NCBI GenBank assembly: GCA_963966185.1
Contig: CAWZYM010000071.1
Location: forward strand, 107,001 to 171,000
Length of the DNA stretch: 64,000 nucleotides
Source: Rhabditoides inermis
Lineage: Eukaryota > Nematoda > Chromadorea > Rhabditida > Rhabditidae
Reading direction: 5' to 3'
Every line of letters begins with the position of its first letter. Positions within the stretch are counted from its first letter, which is position 1. The notes beneath the pieces are model-generated. The model was not told the origin of the DNA, made no database searches, and saw nothing but the letters and a program-made list of their open reading frames with translations. This document shows positions 11,938 through 23,089 of the stretch, in pieces. Made by a program: the position numbers and the translations under genes.

Positions 11938-12974
11938 ATGGAAGCGAAGACCGTTCTCTTGCTCAATGTAGTTGTCATTCTACTGGTCGCGTCCATCTCC
12001 GATAATTGGATACTCTACGGTGGGCTGGACACCAACATAGTCTAGAGTCTACTAATGCTGTTTCTCACAGAACCTCGACATGAGCAGCCGCATTACTACT
12101 ATCCGCGTCGCAAGTGCTCCCTATCACATCGTATACAGTACTCGATTCTCAGTTGCGGAGAAGAGGACACTGCTCTTCTCTCCCAGCAAGCCTCACTATT
12201 CAGAGTATGCAATCTCCTCACTAGTAAGTTTCAATCACAACCATGATATATAACTTTGCGACTTTAGCTGAATTTCGCCACAACGCCTCACTATCCGGTC
12301 TGCTGTACCCATCCCGATGTCATTGGTTCGTATTCGACATTGGTGAGAAAATCACCGCTTCAGCTGTGCACACCCTAATACTAGGTTCGCCGTTTCGTCT
12401 CTCTTCTGCCCATCCAATGGAGCAACTCCTGTCCGCCATCATGATAGCACACGGTGTTGGAGCACTCGCAGGTAGATAACTGACACTGTATTTCAACAAG
12501 TTCCATTGCAGTATCCGTGGTCGCCTGTGCGCAGGACAACCTTGCGCGAGTGGCACGCGCGCAGATATTCGCAACAGGGGTGTACACGACAGCCTTGCTG
12601 CTCACTGCGCGCAGTGTCTACGTCACCAACAACGATCTCACCGTGGGTTTTAGATCTCAAATTCTTCGAGTCTCGTTTCAGTCTCGCTACATGTGTACGA
12701 CGGGTTGGAGTGCAGGGGCGACAGCAATTGGAATAGCGCTCAGCAGCAGCGCCGGATATCTCTTCATCACACGCAGTCAGGTAGATCTCCCTAACCCCAA
12801 TCCCCGAACTGTTCGTGTTCATAGTTCACAGTTCACACACGCATTGAGTGTTCTTAGGTGCGGCGGGAGCGTGCGCGTTCCATACGCCGGCGACGCCAGC
12901 TGCAAACTGCTCTGATGAGCAGCTGCAGACAGGACATCGCCCTCGCTATACGGGCCCGCATGACCGTCATATAG
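11938..12974 (+). CDS. Four-transmembrane, claudin/PMP22-like membrane protein
   Basis: Five exons (11938-12019, 12071-12223, 12268-12471, 12512-12780, 12858-12974) join in phase to a protein of about 274 residues. Visible features are TM1 near the start (TVLLLNVVVILLVASI), a large Cys-containing extracellular loop, TM2 (MEQLLSAIMIAHGVGALA), TM3 (IFATGVYTTALLLTA), TM4 (TAIGIALSSSAGYLFI), and a short, strongly basic cytoplasmic tail (VRRERARSIRRRRQ). The first loop has a Trp close after TM1 (SDNWILYG) and two spaced Cys. This layout is shared by claudin, PMP22 and EMP-type tetraspan proteins, including the divergent claudin-like proteins of nematodes. Family assignment rests on topology, not on a signature I can prove. 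Its likely site is the plasma membrane or a junction. Confidence 0.7.
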
Positions 12975-13399
12975 AACGAGTTAATAGCTTCATTGCATCA
13001 CTTGTTCATTGATGATGATACAGATGTTATATAACACATGTAAGCGTTTTATGTTCACGCGATTCACGTGCGTTATCCGTGCAGATTCGCGCTCGGAAGA
13101 AAGGGGAATTCCCCTTTGCTACCGCTATCTCTGTTACTATTAGATTGCAGACAAGAAGTAGAAGAGAGATACGATGACATCAACGAGCACTACTCGATTG
13201 ATAAGAACCTGAGAAACAACGATAGACTAAACAATACTGATCAGGGGAGAAAATGATTCGAGATATTTTTGTATTGATTTAAACAATTTCTTCAGAATCG
13301 CTATCAAACTCCAAACAATATAAAGTGAAAACCTTCATTATTCGTTGTTCAAAATATGTACAACATGGAAAGCCCGCAATCGATATTCAACCAGCGTGT

Positions 13400-14579
13400 T
13401 TACATTTCGGAGAACGAGTTGTCGCTTTTCCGGTGTTTCTTCTCGTCGTCCTTCTTGTCCTTCTTCTTCTTTTCCTTCTTTTTCTTCTTCTGTTTCTTGT
13501 CCTTGTCCTCCTTGTGTCGCTTCTTCTCCACGCCCATACCGTCGTCCGAGACTGAAACGATACCATCAATCAAAGAGGTAAACAAACAATACCATATACA
13601 CAAATCAAACTACCAACAAAGTTGATTAGTTACATCAACAACAACATAACATCAGCATTAAAACAATAACAACTGCAATGAAAACGAATTCAACTTACAT
13701 TCCATGGTGTCGAGGGAGCGCTTGAACATGCCCGAACGACTCGTGTCCTCAAACGCCTCGTCGTTCTGCTTCTTCTCGAACATGTAGCGGTACCTGAACT
13801 TATGAGAATATATCAATAATCAATAATAACTGATTGCGGGAGATAACATTATATCAATCAATCAAACACATTCATTAGCCGACCTCTCGTCAACAGGCCC
13901 GGATGTGAGTCGAAATCCAGTCATGGCAGTGGCCGACAGAGTGGAGATGTCCTTGCCTGTTATAGGAGGCTTCTCCACCAACGTCTTCAGAGAACTGAAG
14001 GAGGCAGGGGTTCACGAAAATGCATAGCCACGAGGAGCAAGAGCAATACGAGCAACTACATCATGTTTGAATGCCAGCGAAACAGGAATATGAATGTCAG
14101 GGATATCAGGATTGCGGCGCAATTCGTTCAGTTCGTAAGTTCAAACTCCACAATTTAAAAAAAAACACTGAAACTCCACATATGACCCGAAAGCAACGAA
14201 CCTGATGTCGCTGCCGTTGTTGAAGTTGAAGTTGCCGTATAGATGAGGGAGGAACGAGTGCAAATCGTCTCGACGTGACTTCTAATTATTAATGTGATCC
14301 CAAATGTTTACATAATAAATTCTCACCTTGTTTCCGCAGAATCGCGAGTATGCGGCGCTGAGGTCGTACGTCTGCAGCAAGTCGTCACTGCCCAGCAACA
14401 CGCTCTTTGCTACAAATTTTATATTGATGCTAATCTTCAAACACAAAATTAAAACACTTACGAGGTAATTCCGGCTTCATAGTGTAAAATGGGGAGACGA
14501 CTGAATATGCGGCACCGCCGCTCTTCAGTGAGATCTTGGTACGTAGCGAGCCTGTCGATACTGAACCGGGATCGCCCAT
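13400..14579 (-). CDS. MED19: Mediator complex subunit 19
   Basis: MED19 is a head-region subunit of Mediator that links transcription factors to RNA polymerase II in the nucleus. On the minus strand the exons read: [19 protein letters not shown], then [77 protein letters not shown], and a long Lys-rich tail ending SDNSFSEM. Order and content match metazoan MED19: N-terminal LRTKISLK, central YNLEHAYNKFCG and SLIEKPPI...GFRLHTGP, basic C-terminus. The ATG at 14579 gives the conserved N-terminus, and TAA lies at 13400-13402. The tail reads [17 protein letters not shown], which is normal for this family. Introns here are AT-rich, unlike the GA/CT-filled introns elsewhere. Confidence 0.92.
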
Positions 14580-14772
14580 CTGAAAAATATCATATGAAAT
14601 GATATCAGTAAGCTTCAAAGCAGTAAAGAAAGGGCAGGGAAAAGGTAAAACAATAATATAAAACCGCGAAATGTGAACGGAGAACGCGAACAATCGAGTC
14701 CGTGTTGTGCATTCAGTGACGAATTCTCACTAACACTAATACCAACACAAAAAATGCAGGTGTCCTGGAAAA

Positions 14773-15073
14773 TTCATCACTTCATCATCTTCATCACTTC
14801 AGCAGCTTGCAAGATGGTTGAAAAAAGTGAAAAAAACGAGAAAAAAAACGGAGAAAAAGGACAAAAAAAATGAATTTTTTTTTTTTGAAAAAAAGTGAAA
14901 AAAATTCATTTTTTGTCAAAAAATGATTTTTTTTCACTTTTTTTCAAAAAAAAAAAATCATTTTTTTTGTCCTTTTTCTCCGTTTTTTTTTCTCGTTTTT
15001 TTTTCACTTTTTTCAACCATCTTGCAAGCTGCTTTCATGAAGTGATGAAGTGATGAAGTGATGAAGTGATGAA
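14773..15073. repeat. Long fold-back (inverted repeat), about 300 bp
   Basis: The left arm from about 14773 (TCATCACTTC repeats, then GCAGCTTGCAAGATGGTTGA and an A-rich stretch) is matched in reverse at 14955-15073, ending GCAAGCTGC followed by AGTGATGA repeats. The centre is a second set of T/A-rich palindromes with TTCATTTTTT. The transcript would form one long hairpin. It lies just upstream of MED19. It could be a fold-back transposon or a decayed MITE. Confidence 0.85.
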
Positions 15074-15575
15074 GTTTCAATTTTCTTTTCTTTTTTAAAC
15101 TTTTTTTTTAATTCGTAAAAAGTACTTTGTAACTTGTTTTTTTGTGAATTTTTATAGTTTTTTTTACTAGTTTGAGCTTTTCTCTATAGCGATAACCATA
15201 ACGACGTGAAAAGGGACATGGCAGAAGCGGAAGATATCTTGTCAATTTACATAAAATGAAGAGGACGATGTTCCTGGAAAGTTTCTTCTTCCTATTTCAT
15301 GTTCCTCATCCTCATCCGTGTTTGAGGGACGCACTGACACTAGCGTTGTCGTAGAGAGAGAGAACCTATTTGTTGGAATAATTACGCGCCGGACACAAGG
15401 AAACCCTTATCCACCAACTAGTAGTTTGTCAAATGTTGTTTTGAATATTTTGAAACATAATACCGCCACGGCCCGGCCGTAGTGTCACTCATTTGTTCAC
15501 TGACCGGTGAACTCAGACGCACGCTGCGCATCAGTTCCGCGTCGCGGATGGCTCAAACAATTTAGCAAAATTTGT

Positions 15576-15647
15576 GGCAGCGAACGGAATCGAACCTGCG
15601 ATAAACAGATCACTGGCCGCGCTCGCTAACCACTAAACCAAGAGACC
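15576..15647 (-). other. tRNA-like / tRNA-derived element with Pol III boxes (degenerate)
   Basis: On the minus strand a 72-base segment has a perfect A box (TGGTTTAGTGG at 15630-15640) and a perfect B box (GGTTCGATTCC at 15587-15597) with about 33 bases between them. The acceptor ends pair only partly, the T stem has about two good pairs, and I cannot build an anticodon arm. I call it a tRNA pseudogene or SINE head rather than a working tRNA. Confidence 0.5.
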
Positions 15648-16863
15648 ATGTTCGCAGCCTCTCAGAAATTGACAATGATGATGAGTTTATTTTTCTTTAA
15701 CATGAAAGACGCATTGCGTGTGCGTCGCGTGCGTCTACTGTCACGCAAATCAGTGAACGCGCGCCGTGCCGTGACCGCAACAGATGTTCGGTTGTCCGCT
15801 TATTCATAAACTACATCAAATACCAAGATGAAGATATTCCATACTTGAAAACTTGTAGGAGGCAAATGATGGTGTGCTACTGTAGAATTCTACATCAAGA
15901 TAGTTTCGCAGATACCAACCGAGTCCTTGCCATACCAACAAGAGATTACGACGTATTAACGACGTCAGGTTGATGGATCAGGGTTTAGATGATGAGAGGA
16001 TGAATTTAGTCGTCGGTACACAGTGAGATTGCAACTGTGGCTGCTTGCTATTTGTCATCTTTCTTGTGAAGTGCTTCTTTGGTTCCATCAGCACTTCTGT
16101 AATCCACCTGTTCACTCTGTGACTACTGTCTCAAAACGACAGTACCATTTTGGCGAATTCTTCTCCGATTTCATTCCTTCGTCACACCAGCGAATGTCCC
16201 TATGTGTCTATCAATAAATTCTCTCAGCCAAAGAGAGGCCTGAAATCATACAGTGTGGGTGTTCAAAGATTATTGAGAGATGAAGAAAAGAGAGGCTACC
16301 TTGCCCTCTCTCTCCTCTCGCTTCTCTCGCCTTGTCTCGTGGACCGCATCTGGATGGTCTTCATTCGGAGACCTTTCCCCATGTTTTATCGTACCTCCGA
16401 TCCATTGTGTGAACTGCTCGCACATGTCCCGTGGCTCGCGGTGCCTGCCAGCGCGTATCGATCGGTCGATTGCTCGCCCCGCCCCCTGCAGTCGTCCATC
16501 CGACAGCTGAAATCAGCTAAGGAAACTGTCCTTTGATGAAATAGTAGAGTGGTCTACACTGCGTCGACTGAGTTGAGGGCATCGTTGTGCATTGCTGACA
16601 TTGCTCCGACTGATCTTGCCTCTTTCGCATCGCATCTCAAAGCATCTCATTCAGATCGCCCCTCTCCCATCTACCGTACCTCCATTTGCTCTGTGTAGTG
16701 TCACCCTCGTTCTTCCATGTGCCCTTCCGTGACATCGTAGAACTGTAAACAACTACTGTAGCTGTCCTTCGAATTCTATAAGTGTAATGGAAGGCTTGTC
16801 TGGGAGTTCTATGGCGCAGTGGTGGTGGGGTGCCTCCGCTGAGGCTCTCTCGTCTTTTCCATT
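15648..16863. other. Non-coding stretch, no recognised feature
   Basis: Short open frames at 16023-16536 show no family resemblance, no splice logic and no bias. I see nothing else apart from unclassified repeat-like sequence. Confidence 0.5.
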
Positions 16864-17890
16864 AGGGGCGGCGCGCAGCGGCGCCCGTTTGTTTTGAGCT
16901 GTGACGCGCGCAACACGCCACTCCCAAGGCACACACGATTTCTCTATTCTAATACAATATACTTAATTAGTGTGCGTTATTTGTTAGAATATCACTTTGT
17001 AAGACCTATGAGTATGATTCGTGAAACCAATATCGGTTGCGGCATCCAAAAACCGCCCTCTCTTGCTCTCTCCCGCTTTGCCACTAAACGTGTTTACGAC
17101 GGCGGCGGCGGCGGCGGCGACGACGGTGTGCATCACGTAAGCTCCGCCCACTGCACTTTGCGCTCATTGGTCGCTCGGCTCTCTTGCGTGCGCACTCTGA
17201 TTGGCTGAGCGCATGCCCCGCCCTTCGTTCACCCACTCTCGTGTCGGCTCGCCGTCCAGGCCACCGCCCCAGTTTTGGCGCGAAAACTGTGGGGGAAGGG
17301 GAGTGTGCGGAGCGGAGTGAGTGGGTAAGAGAGAGAGACGCGAAATAGCGCGTGTCAATGAGAGACTGGCATTGGCAGGCGCACGAGCGATTCGACAAAG
17401 CAGTGCGTTTCCATATTCAGGATACGTTTTCTAAAGTTTCGAATATGTATACATAACATGTTCGGCACATCAACCTGAAAAACAATTTCTTCGAAATTTG
17501 AGAAAAGGACATCCATTCTCTTTCGAAAAGTACACGAGTAAAGAGGAGTGGTTTGTTTTGATCTAATTCAACAAAAGCACATGCATAAAATCTCTTCGCA
17601 GCTGACTAAAATTTCAAAACAAACCTGCTCTTTCTGATCGATGAAAAATATAGTATGCACTATAATCGTGTCATACATTTTGTTGCAAGTTACTTGTTGG
17701 AATTAACAGTATCCTGAATATCTGAACTCAACATGCTAACAAGAAAACAATTAGAGTTTTAAAACATCGTTCGAAAGAGCAGGTTTGTTTTGAAATTTTA
17801 GTCAGCTGCGAAGATATTTTATGCATGTGCTTTTGTTGAATTAGATCAAAACAAACCACTCCTCTTTACTCGTGTACTTTTCGAAAGAGA
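16864..17890 (+). mobile_element. Non-autonomous transposon, copy 1 (about 1.0 kb)
   Basis: Starts AGGGGCGGCGCGCAG and ends TTTTCGAAAGAGA. The left half (to about 17250) is GC-rich with a (GGC)n run near 17100 and matches copy 2 at 22809-23210 closely. The right half is a long hairpin: 17515-17640 is repeated in reverse at 17765-17890 (key blocks GTGGTTTGTTTTGATCTAAT and AGCAGGTTTGTTTTGAAATT). No protein-coding capacity is visible. Ends were fixed from copy 2, whose insertion can be compared with an empty site. Confidence 0.8.
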
Positions 17891-18470
17891 ATATTCTTCT
17901 TTCACTTCTTTCGTCTTGAGCTGAAACATTTTTAAAATGATAATTGATCAGAGGATCGAAAGGAAAGCCTCACCTCACTTTTTGATACTTCAAAGTGACA
18001 GAAGTTTACAGTTTATAATTCTGTGTGGTCTGGCTGAAGGCTGACCTAAAGATATACCATAATAAGTCAATCACTGAGTCCAATACGACCGTACATCATT
18101 ATCTCAGGGACAGTTGACGATTAATTGCGCGTCTTCTTGGTTTCGAACATAGAGTTGTTGTAATATTCTTGTAATAGATCTGGAATGGCACATTTGAACA
18201 AGAACGCATGATAAGCTTCTCACGTGTTGTGTTCTGTTTCATTTCTTTTTCCTTTGATTTGTTTTTTTCGCAGCTTATCGATTAATCTGAAATGACGATT
18301 GGATACGAATGAGGTGATAGAGTAACTCACTGATACATTATGCTGTCATTTGAGAATGAACAATCGATGACGTCATTTGTTGAAACGACTTCGACAATCT
18401 AGAAGAAATGACTGAGAATAGAGATGAGGAAATATATAGGATAGAGATTAGAGGATAGAGAAAGAGAAAA

Positions 18471-18477
<7 letters not shown>

Positions 18478-18512
<35 letters not shown>
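18478..18512. repeat. (GA)n microsatellite
   Basis: Short pure GA tract within non-coding sequence upstream of the gene at 18.8 kb. Confidence 0.8.
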
Positions 18513-18517
<5 letters not shown>

Positions 18518-18662
18518 AGTAGCTGACCACTTGCACTGGTCAGCCTAGGGTTAGCCTTGTTTATCCACATATTTTTCATGCTTGCCTTTTCTCGTTATTT
18601 ACCTTGCCTTGGAAATAAACACTACAATATAGGCTGACCACTTGATCTTGCGAATAGAGACA

Positions 18663-18829
18663 AGGCCCCATTATACTTTCACGCTGACGCTGACGCGACG
18701 CTGACCCTCCCGTGCAAAAGATGCACCTATCGATTTTGATCACGCTGCGTCAACGAAATCAATAGTTGCATCTTTTGCACGGGAGCGTCAGCGTCGCGTC
18801 AGCTTCAGCGTGAAAGTATAATGGGGCCT
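18663..18829. mobile_element. Short inverted-repeat element (MITE-like), about 167 bp
   Basis: Arms of about 64 bases start GGCCCCATTATACTTTCACG and mirror each other, with GCTGACGCTGACGCGACGCT and CCCGTGCAAAAGATGCA inside each arm. The central spacer is about 40 bases. It ends immediately before the first visible exon of the next gene, so it probably lies in that gene's intron or promoter. Confidence 0.85.
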
Positions 18830-18839
18830 GTTTGAGTAG

Positions 18840-19879
18840 TTGTTGTTGAGGACATTGCCGGTCGCTTGGCGCGTTCCCCGCAGCCGGCGACCGATCCGCA
18901 GTTCGTCGATTCGCTCGATATCCTCAACAAGCGCATTGCTGTCGGATCGGCGGCGCTCTCCGCGCCCTTTGTCGACTCTATGGTGAGTCGCTCTCCCCTC
19001 TCTTCAACCGTTTCATCTTTAGATCATCAACCGCCGGGAGACCGAGCAGCAGCCGCGCGATTTTGTCATCAAATCGGCGACGGAGACCTGCGTTGAGATG
19101 GTACACTCCTCCTCCTTCCTCTCGTCTTTCTCTCCTCGCTCTTTCAACATTTCTCTCACGCTCCGCTCATCACAGATCCCTGGCATCAACCCCAACGAGG
19201 AGTACTCCATTGTCGACTCGATGGTACTGTGATCTACCGTATTACATAGTTCGCTTTCTGTACCTGTCGACTTATAAAAGTAAAACCTGTCGTGATTTCG
19301 ATTGCTGTATCAAATTACCGTATACCTAGCTTACCTACCGTATGCCTAGCTGATCGCGAACCAGCTGGCGCACTCTCTGGCTCCGTCGGATGCGCCACTG
19401 GAGATGGCTAGGGGCGAGGACTGCGAGAACAACACCTTCCCCGTCTACTCCTCCCTCCTTCACGACGAACACGATTCCGCCAAGGTACAGTATACCCAGC
19501 CTACCGTACCTCTACCATATACCTAGGACCCGGTCTCTGTGTACGAGTTCACTCGCCACGACTGCCCTGCGCCGCCGCCTCCCAGCCAGACGCACAGTGT
19601 CTACGCGTTCTCGGAGGCGTCGGACGCTCCGCCCCCTGAGGCCCCGCCCACTGCCACGGCCTACAATCGGGTGACGCGCCGCTACCTCGCGCCGCACGAC
19701 GCTGCTCCTCTGGTTGCGGATGACATGCATGAGGTATGACGCTTTATGAGTCTCTGCCTCTCCGACTCTCTCATTGTTTCTCTCTCTCTCAATCTTTCTA
19801 TCTATGTACTCTTTAAATGTTTCAGGACCCGCGTGCTCGTCTCTTCAATCTTCTCGACAACTACGCTAACCAGAACTAG
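18840..19879 (+). CDS. Unrecognised conserved-looking protein (5' end not found)
   Basis: Six exons join in phase: up to 18982, 19023-19100, 19176-19223, 19350-19484, 19527-19733 and 19826-19879. The frame has no stop until TAG at 19877-19879. Readable segments are DPQFVDSLDILNKRIAVGSA, FVIKSATETCVEM, GINPNEEYSIVDSM, LIANQLAHSLAPSD, VYEFTRHDCPAPPPPSQ and ARLFNLLDNYANQN. Codon use and splice sites look genuine. It has no signal peptide or membrane segment in the part seen, and it has a Pro-rich middle. No ATG is in frame before 18840; the frame opens behind an AG at about 18835, so at least one exon lies upstream, perhaps beyond the inverted-repeat element. I do not recognise the family. Confidence 0.65.
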
Positions 19880-20317
19880 GCATAATACATTTCCACTTTA
19901 GTTTGTTCCGATAATACATCTTTCTCAGCATAATCGTTTATTTGTGAATCCTTAAACATCCGCTTGTTTTTCAGACAGTTCAGTTCACTCTAATAAGAAA
20001 CCTGTATCTTCCATTCGGCACAAAAATCTACGACCATCATAGATTCTTATAAGTGTTTTTGTTTGTACGTGTCATGATCATGGCCGCGATATCGAATAAA
20101 CATGTAATTACGGGAAGCATACTGAATGAATACTCCACAAGGGATTCGCGTGAACCAACACCAGATGTGTGATTCGCTACGGATGAAATGCATTATGTGA
20201 ACTGTGAAAATGAACGGATAGAAGTTGCGGTAGAGTGGTTCAAGTTCACCGACAAAGAGAATGACGATGACGATGAGTCTTCTAGCTATCGGTTTTATCG
20301 ACGCTGAAAATCGAGTT

Positions 20318-20425
20318 ATTCTCCTACCGTAATTCTAAGGGGACGATGCCGGTCACAATATTCTCTTACAGTAGGTAACTCTAAGGGGGCGATGAAGATT
20401 CTTTTCCTACCGTTATTCTATTATA
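20318..20425 (-). repeat. 42-bp dispersed repeat, about 2.5 units, inverted
   Basis: Reverse complement of the 7.2 kb unit (GTTATTCTCCTACCGTAATT, then CTAAGGGGACGATGC). Confidence 0.8.
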
Positions 20426-20955
20426 AAGAAATACATATTGATTTTTTTTCTCACAAGGTGGCTTGGCAGAAGCAAATATGAGTGAATATTCTCTGAGAAA
20501 AAATAAGTAAGAAGAGAAAGGAGGAGAAGAGAATCTCATTTCTCTCTCATAAGATTAATTAGGAGGCCTCACGTAACCTCGCATTTTTATAGAATAAATT
20601 TCTGATATTTCCAGGTTTTCATCATTATAGGTATCGATTGAAACGATTGAAACAAATGAAATTATCTTTCTTTAAATTTATAAAGTGCAATATATTTCGG
20701 CGCGCTAATGCTTTTATACCAATTATTTGCTACAATCTGAATGAGCGCGCTAATTTACGCGAAAATGTTTCTTGTTTTCGAGTGTTTGTTGCTTGCATGT
20801 CCGTTTATGTGTTTTGTATGGAGACGTGGTGTTTCAGTTCCATTCATGGTAGGGACTCGCCGCTCGGGTAGGATAGCAGCCGCGGAGACCGGCAAGGCCA
20901 CACATGATATTCCCCCCAGGCACGTAAGCAGGCACGTAAGCAGCAAAGAGACAAA

Positions 20956-21440
20956 CTACAAACATACAAAACCGAGAATACAGATCATCAATATCCGAAA
21001 ACCCAGTAAACAATTTACACCAGTCACAGCTACGAAGGAACGAAGAGCATTGCGGATAGATTCAAAGTCGGCTTTACCGAAACTGGGATACGGTAGCGCT
21101 ACTATGCTATCGGGAGAGAACGAAAAACGCGCTTCGAGGGAATTGTGACCGGAAGATGAGAAAGGCGCACTCACACACGCAGACATTACTAGAGAGGGGT
21201 TGTCAGTTAGAAGCCAATCTATGCAACGATTGATGCGCGTGGGAGAGATAATGCAATGAGATAGACCCGCGGAATCAAACAACTCGCCAAAACGTTTACA
21301 ATTTGCGATGGTATTGATCACGAGGACAGATCAGATATGATATCGATAAGAGACTCGTCATTTGCGGAAGTGAAGTGGTACTAGGAGGGCGGTACACACC
21401 AATGACACGAATGTCGATCTCATTATCACTTTCGCTTTGT
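20956..21440 (-). mobile_element. Relic of a non-LTR retrotransposon (endonuclease part)
   Basis: On the minus strand one frame reads IRVIGVYRPPSTTSLPQM, the typical I-GVYRPP strand of LINE AP-endonucleases. A second frame, offset by a shift, reads HCIISPTRINRCIDWLL followed by DNPSLVMSACVSAPFSSSGH, matching the LDLVLTNDPSLV...V.PPFS.SDHN region of CR1/RTE-type elements. The catalytic HN is preserved in GHNSLE, but the frame change and absence of reverse transcriptase show a dead 5' or internal fragment. Confidence 0.65.
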
Positions 21441-21653
21441 TTTTTGTACCAACGTTTCTCGCTGTTGCGACTACTGGATAACATCATTGTGTATGTTTTT
21501 CATAAGTTCATAAGCAGTACTGTGAACGAAAAATATCTGGGATCTCACTATCACTTTTGCTTTGTCCCCACACGGGAAAACAGTCATCAGCACGATTTAC
21601 CTACGTCTTTGCACCAACGTTTCTCGCTGTTGCGAATACTAGATTGCAATATT

Positions 21654-22103
21654 GGGCCGGTTCTAACATCGCGTTGCAATTGCAAGAAATCTTGCGTTTG
21701 CACGAATTCTTGCGATTGCAACATTGCGATTGCAAGACCTCTTGCAACTCTAAAAAGAATCGCGAACAGAAGAAACTGATCGCAAAAGAATGATTTTGCT
21801 TGATACATTCGGATGAGGGCTATCGAGAGACATCGTTCATTTATCGATAGGTCTATTAATATAGCAAACCCGTATGATCTCGCTTGCTGCGCGCTGATAT
21901 GTTAGAAGTGCGTACACGCGCGACCGTGATCTGGACTCGGTTCAGTTACCCAAGTTTGAGAAGCATGCAATCCGTTGCAATTGCAGGAAATCTTGACATG
22001 TCAAGTTGCAATGCAAAATTTCTTGCGGTTACAACGTTACATTGCAAGAATTCTTGTACTCGCAAGATTTCTTGCAATTGCAACGCGATGTTAGGACCGC
22101 CCC
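21654..22103. mobile_element. MITE-like element with imperfect terminal inverted repeats, about 450 bp
   Basis: The left end GGCCGGTTCTAACATCGCG and then TTGCAATTGCAAGAAATCTT recur in reverse at 21970-22103, ending CGCGATGTTAGGACCGCC. The sub-terminal parts repeat a CTTGCAATTGCAA theme many times. There is no coding content. Confidence 0.8.
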
Positions 22104-22534
22104 ATTGTGTATGTTTTTTTTTAAATTTATTCATGATGAGGAACGAGAAGTTCGCGGTCACGTACGACGACGACTTCGACTATGTGCAGTAGATCGGCAC
22201 CTCGGTGACGATGGTCTGTTGACAGTCGCCAGCCATGTATCCATTAGACACTACCGACGCACATCATTGTGCTTCCGAAATGGGCTCATCCCGAATAATG
22301 GCCCGCCAACGATTCAAGAAGGGGACAAAAACGATTGAGGACCTTGTTTCCCACTCGAAGCAATCGGAAATCGAAATGTACACCGAAACCGGAAACAGTA
22401 AACATGACATGATGAAGGTGAATTATCCGCAAATATTTTATCTCATAACATTGCGAATTACAATTTGTAGTAAGCAGGTACTTAGTGTGAGCACACTGAT
22501 GGGAAAGATTTTGCAGACACAAGTATACAAGTTA

Positions 22535-23044
22535 AAGGTAGTGTACCCTCTGAATCTGGGTGTTTGCGTAGATATAACATCTCATTGTTTACGATTCAAT
22601 GAGTATATTATGATAATATACATTCTGAAACAAATTAGTTTTAAAAAATCATTTGAAATTGGAGTGAGAAATCGTAGAATCTAATAACTTTTAATCAGCT
22701 CGGGGGTGTGTGCACAACTTGCACGAAATTACACAATTCGACCACACTATCGGCTGTTTCATTAAAGACAATTTATTTCCATGTGTTTATATTGTTTCTT
22801 ATGTCATTAGGGGCGGCGCGCCAGCGCCGCCCGTTTGTTATGATCTGTGGCGCGCACAGCGCGCCACTCCCAATCCACACGCTATTTGGCTATCATAATA
22901 CAATATACTTCATTAGAGTGTGTTATGTGTTAGGGTATCATTTTGTAAGACCTATGAGTATGATTTGTTGAATAAATATCGGTTGCGGCGCCCAGAACAG
23001 CCTCTCTCTCGCTCTCTCCCGCTTTGCCACTAAACGTGTTTACG

Positions 23045-23089
<45 letters not shown>

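Noticed and set aside
16023..16536. Two overlapping plus-strand frames
   Set aside because: No homology, no splice context and located among repeats.
20638..21148. Plus-strand frames over the LINE relic
   Set aside because: Antisense shadow of the retrotransposon fragment plus AT-rich sequence.
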